Of a stretch of 64,000 nucleotides of DNA, positions 62,601 through 64,000 are shown piece by piece (position 1 is the stretch's first letter; each line of letters starts with the position of its first letter). A program made the position numbers and the translations under genes. Origin of the DNA: Thermaerobacter marianensis DSM 12885 (GTDB lineage: Bacteria > Bacillota > Sulfobacillia > Thermaerobacterales > Thermaerobacteraceae); the NCBI RefSeq assembly GCF_000184705.1, contig NC_014831.1:1240001-1304000 (forward strand), written 5' to 3'. The notes below the pieces were generated by a model that was not told the origin of the DNA, did not search any database, and saw nothing but the letters and a program-made list of their open reading frames with translations.

Positions 62601-62917
62601 CGGCGGCGCCCGCGGCAGGGCCCGTGCCCGCGCCCGCCGCGGCAGAGCCGGGGGACGGCGGGGTGGAACCGCCTGCGGGGGACCGGGCCGGCACCGCCCC
62701 GGAGTCCCTGGCGGCCGCACAGGCGGCCGCCGCCGCGGAGCCGCGGTGGGGCCGGGCGGCGCCCGCCGCCGGCCTCGTCCGGGATTGGCTGGAGCAGCTG
62801 GCCAGCCTCGACCTGGTGCGCATGACGCCCCTGGATGCCATGAACCTGCTTTATGCCTGGCAACGGCGGGCGCGGCGCTGGCTGGAGGGAGACGCTTCTT
62901 CCGAGCCGGGGGCGTAG
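59654..62917 (+). CDS. mutS: DNA mismatch repair protein MutS
   Basis: Mismatch-recognition ATPase (MutS1). Domain I has the mismatch-stacking motif FYEMF (Phe63); core and clamp domains follow; the ATPase has Walker A GPNMAGKST (about 735), Walker B LILLDEIGRGTSTFDG and STHYHEL. At about 1087 residues it is some 200 longer than typical: a 70-residue Gly/Ala/Pro insert separates domains I and II (around bases 60150-60360), and an Ala/Pro-rich stretch (62460-62750) precedes the C-terminal helix-turn-helix dimerisation segment. TTG 59654 (GGGGG upstream) is preferred; ATG 59663, 59687 or 59735 are alternatives. Confidence 0.95.
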   Translation: MTPMADGDEAGMAEDRQPSRAEERRPGMTGGRPPGRETPMMRQYREWKERYPDCILFFRLGDFYEMFGDDARLAARILDITLTSRETAKGERVPMCGVPYHAVDQYLPRLVEAGYRVAICEQVEDPRLARGLVRREVVRVVTPGTLWAATGQEESRYVAALAVADGAGGPSSAGRTGTGPGSRTGAAGAPGRAAGPLPGAAAGPVDGPAGGLEPAGAGGAARGGPAAGPPAGRGLDGLPGPQVLGLAYADVSTGEFVIAQLEGPQATRLALDELARLQAAECLLGPGLDGPAAAGLERALRERGCALTRTPAGPWRLREAEETLASQFGRAAVDQARAATGPAAVAAGGGLLAYLRETQKVDLDHLRRLRTDPLGQWLAIDANSRRNLELVRRLRDGSRQGTLLDVLDLTETAMGRRLLRQWIERPLVDRDAVEDRLDAVEALVADPFLRSDLRRLLAGVQDLPRLLGRVGYQQANARDLLGIARSLERLPELAARLDGALNGRRGGRLEAVRAGLDPDLAELGTRLRAALVDDPPVTVTEGGLIRDGFHPEVDELRRATREGRDWIAALEARERERTGIKSLKVGFNKVFGYYIEVTRANRHLVPADYERRQTLAGAERFVTPELKDVESRILGAEERLAALEHRLFIELRQEVAAAIPRLQVAADALAELDVLAALAEAAARYGYVRPKITTDRRLRIKAGRHPVLDRTLGGRFVPNDVDLDGQDERVMLITGPNMAGKSTFMRQVALIVIMAQMGSFVPAAEAEIGLVDRIFCRVGASDDLASGQSTFMVEVAETALAVHNATPRSLILLDEIGRGTSTFDGIAIARAVIEYVHDRIGARTLVSTHYHELTGLAATRPGIRNYHARVVEEGDTVRFLWRIVPGGADRSYGINVARLAGLPVEIVERAKAILAELDRRSGPRQLSLADLMASPVAAPGVPPSTGSPGMPAPSGAAPVAASPPGAAPVAPSSPAGSSPAASPAAPAAGPVPAPAAAEPGDGGVEPPAGDRAGTAPESLAAAQAAAAAEPRWGRAAPAAGLVRDWLEQLASLDLVRMTPLDAMNLLYAWQRRARRWLEGDASSEPGA

Positions 62918-63090
62918 CGCGTCGCCCGGAATGCCATGCAGGCTCCGGTTGCACGCAGGCTGGCAGAGGGTGGGGCCAAGCAAGGCTGCTCCGTGCCCGG
63001 CGAAGGCCCCTCTGCGGGCCGGCCCGTCGTTCCTGCGGCCAACATGGGGTGTGGCAAGCGGGCGGTCAGGGGGCGGGTAGGAGGGAGTCC

Positions 63091-64000
63091 ATGGGCAGGA
63101 TCCGGCGCCTGGATCCGCAGGTGATCAACCAGATCGCCGCCGGGGAGGTGGTGGAGCGGCCCGCGTCCGTCGTCAAGGAGCTGGTGGAGAACAGCCTCGA
63201 TGCCGGCGCCCGCCGCATCCGCGTCGACGTGGAGGAGGGCGGGCTGCGGTCCATCACCGTGGCCGACGACGGGTGCGGCATGGACCCCGACGACGCCATG
63301 CTGGCCGTGGAGCGCCACGCCACCAGCAAGATCACCCGTCTGGATGATCTGGCCCACGCGGGCACCCTGGGCTTCCGCGGCGAAGCCCTGGCGGCCATCG
63401 CCTCCGTGGCGCGCCTGGAGCTGATCACCCGGCCGCCCGGGGCCGACGGCGGCTTCCGGGTGGTGGTGGAGGGGGGTACCGCCCGCGGTGCAGGCCCCTG
63501 GGCCAGCCCGCCCGGCACCCGGGTGACGGTCCGGGACTTGTTCTTCAACACGCCGGCGCGGCGGAAGCACCTCAAAGGACCCGCGGCCGAGTTCGCCCGC
63601 ATCGCCGACGTGGTCACCGCCCATGCCCTGGCGCGCCCGGAGGTGCGCTTCGAGCTGGTCCACAACGGGCGGGAGGTGCTGCGCACCTCGGGCAGCGGCG
63701 ACCGGGCGGTGGTGGTGCTGGAGTGCTTCGGCCCGGACGTGGCAGGGGCCCTGATCCCCGTGGTCGCGGGCGACGGGCTGCGGCGTGTGGAGGGATACGT
63801 GGGGGCGCCCCGCGTGGCCCGGGCCAGCCGGGCCTGGCAGTTCTTCAGCATCAACCGGCGCCCCGTGCAGGTGGCCAGCCTGCGGTTCAGCCTGGAGAAC
63901 GCGTACCGCCACCTGCTGCCGGCCCGCCGCTACCCCGTGGCGGTGGTGGACGTGGCCCTGCCCGGCGAGGAGGTGGACGTCAACGTCCACCCGGCCAAGC
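63091..64000 (+). CDS. mutL: DNA mismatch repair protein MutL, 5' part
   Basis: GHKL-ATPase partner of MutS; in Bacillota the C-terminal half is an endonuclease, but that half lies beyond the window. The visible 303 residues include IAAGEVVERPASVVKELVENSLDAGA (motif I), DDGCGMDPDDAMLAVERHATSKI, GFRGEALAAIASV, PGTRVTVRDLFFNTPARRKHLK and the start of the transducer domain (FFSINRRPVQ...EEVDVNVHPAK). GGAGGGAG lies upstream of ATG 63091, 170 bases after mutS. Confidence 0.96.
   Translation, partial: MGRIRRLDPQVINQIAAGEVVERPASVVKELVENSLDAGARRIRVDVEEGGLRSITVADDGCGMDPDDAMLAVERHATSKITRLDDLAHAGTLGFRGEALAAIASVARLELITRPPGADGGFRVVVEGGTARGAGPWASPPGTRVTVRDLFFNTPARRKHLKGPAAEFARIADVVTAHALARPEVRFELVHNGREVLRTSGSGDRAVVVLECFGPDVAGALIPVVAGDGLRRVEGYVGAPRVARASRAWQFFSINRRPVQVASLRFSLENAYRHLLPARRYPVAVVDVALPGEEVDVNVHPAK

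Overview
The window is 64 kb of very GC-rich, densely packed chromosome carrying almost only housekeeping genes. Gene content and order are those of an endospore-forming Bacillota: pnp, an M16 peptidase, dut and a PRC-barrel gene; dapB-dpaA-dpaB-asd-dapG-dapA; RNase J; tepA; an FtsK/SpoIIIE translocase; thpR-recA-recX-rny-ymdB; miaB-mutS-mutL. Combined with the extreme GC content and frequent GTG/TTG starts, this best fits a Thermaerobacter-like high-GC thermophilic Bacillota. The genus is inferred from memory of gene order and composition, not from a search. I saw no rRNA, tRNA, CRISPR array, insertion sequence or prophage.

Layout, left to right. 1-4.5 kb: 3' end of pnp, M16 peptidase, dUTPase, YlmC/YmxH-type protein and a stress-type protein. 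4.8-10.9 kb: lysine/dipicolinate cluster; dihydrodipicolinate is split between DAP/lysine and the spore compound dipicolinate. 11.2-20.1 kb: RNase J (apparently AUC-initiated), TepA, a YlzJ-like protein, UppP, an FtsK/SpoIIIE DNA pump, and a GH18-like membrane protein that has lost the catalytic Glu. 20.2-22.4 kb, minus strand: a 36-residue membrane protein and a phosphosulfolactate synthase/2-hydroxyacid dehydrogenase pair. 22.8-34.3 kb: SDH-type serine protease, an intact GH18 paralogue, acyl-CoA dehydrogenase, HMG-CoA-lyase-like enzyme, two D-Ala-D-Ala carboxypeptidases, AsnRS, RodZ-like protein and a degenerate polysaccharide deacetylase. 34.4-38.6 kb, minus strand: MrfB/MrfA-type nuclease and helicase. 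38.8-45.3 kb: BshC, YigZ, a membrane protein coupled to a short FtsH-like protease, and CinA. 45.6-57.8 kb: metallophosphoesterase, ThpR, RecA, RecX, RNase Y, YmdB, dipeptidase, leucyl aminopeptidase, PHP phosphoesterase and two small proteins. 58-64 kb: miaB, mutS and the 5' part of mutL.

Themes. RNA turnover (PNPase, RNase J, RNase Y, YmdB) and DNA repair (RecA/RecX, MutS/MutL, MrfA/MrfB) are prominent. Two sites resembling the Gram-positive LexA box lie just upstream of thpR-recA and of mrfA-mrfB, suggesting shared damage control. Both RNase genes have unusual leaders. Several housekeeping enzymes (MutS, CinA, PepA, Dut, the FtsK-like translocase, RodZ) carry long Ala/Gly/Pro-rich insertions.

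I found no clear novel multi-gene defence or mobile system. The most novel-looking items are regulatory (the rny leader, the RNase J start and leader, the two LexA-like boxes) and enzymatic (GH18 and deacetylase pseudoenzymes, the sulfolactate gene pair, the 36-residue membrane protein).
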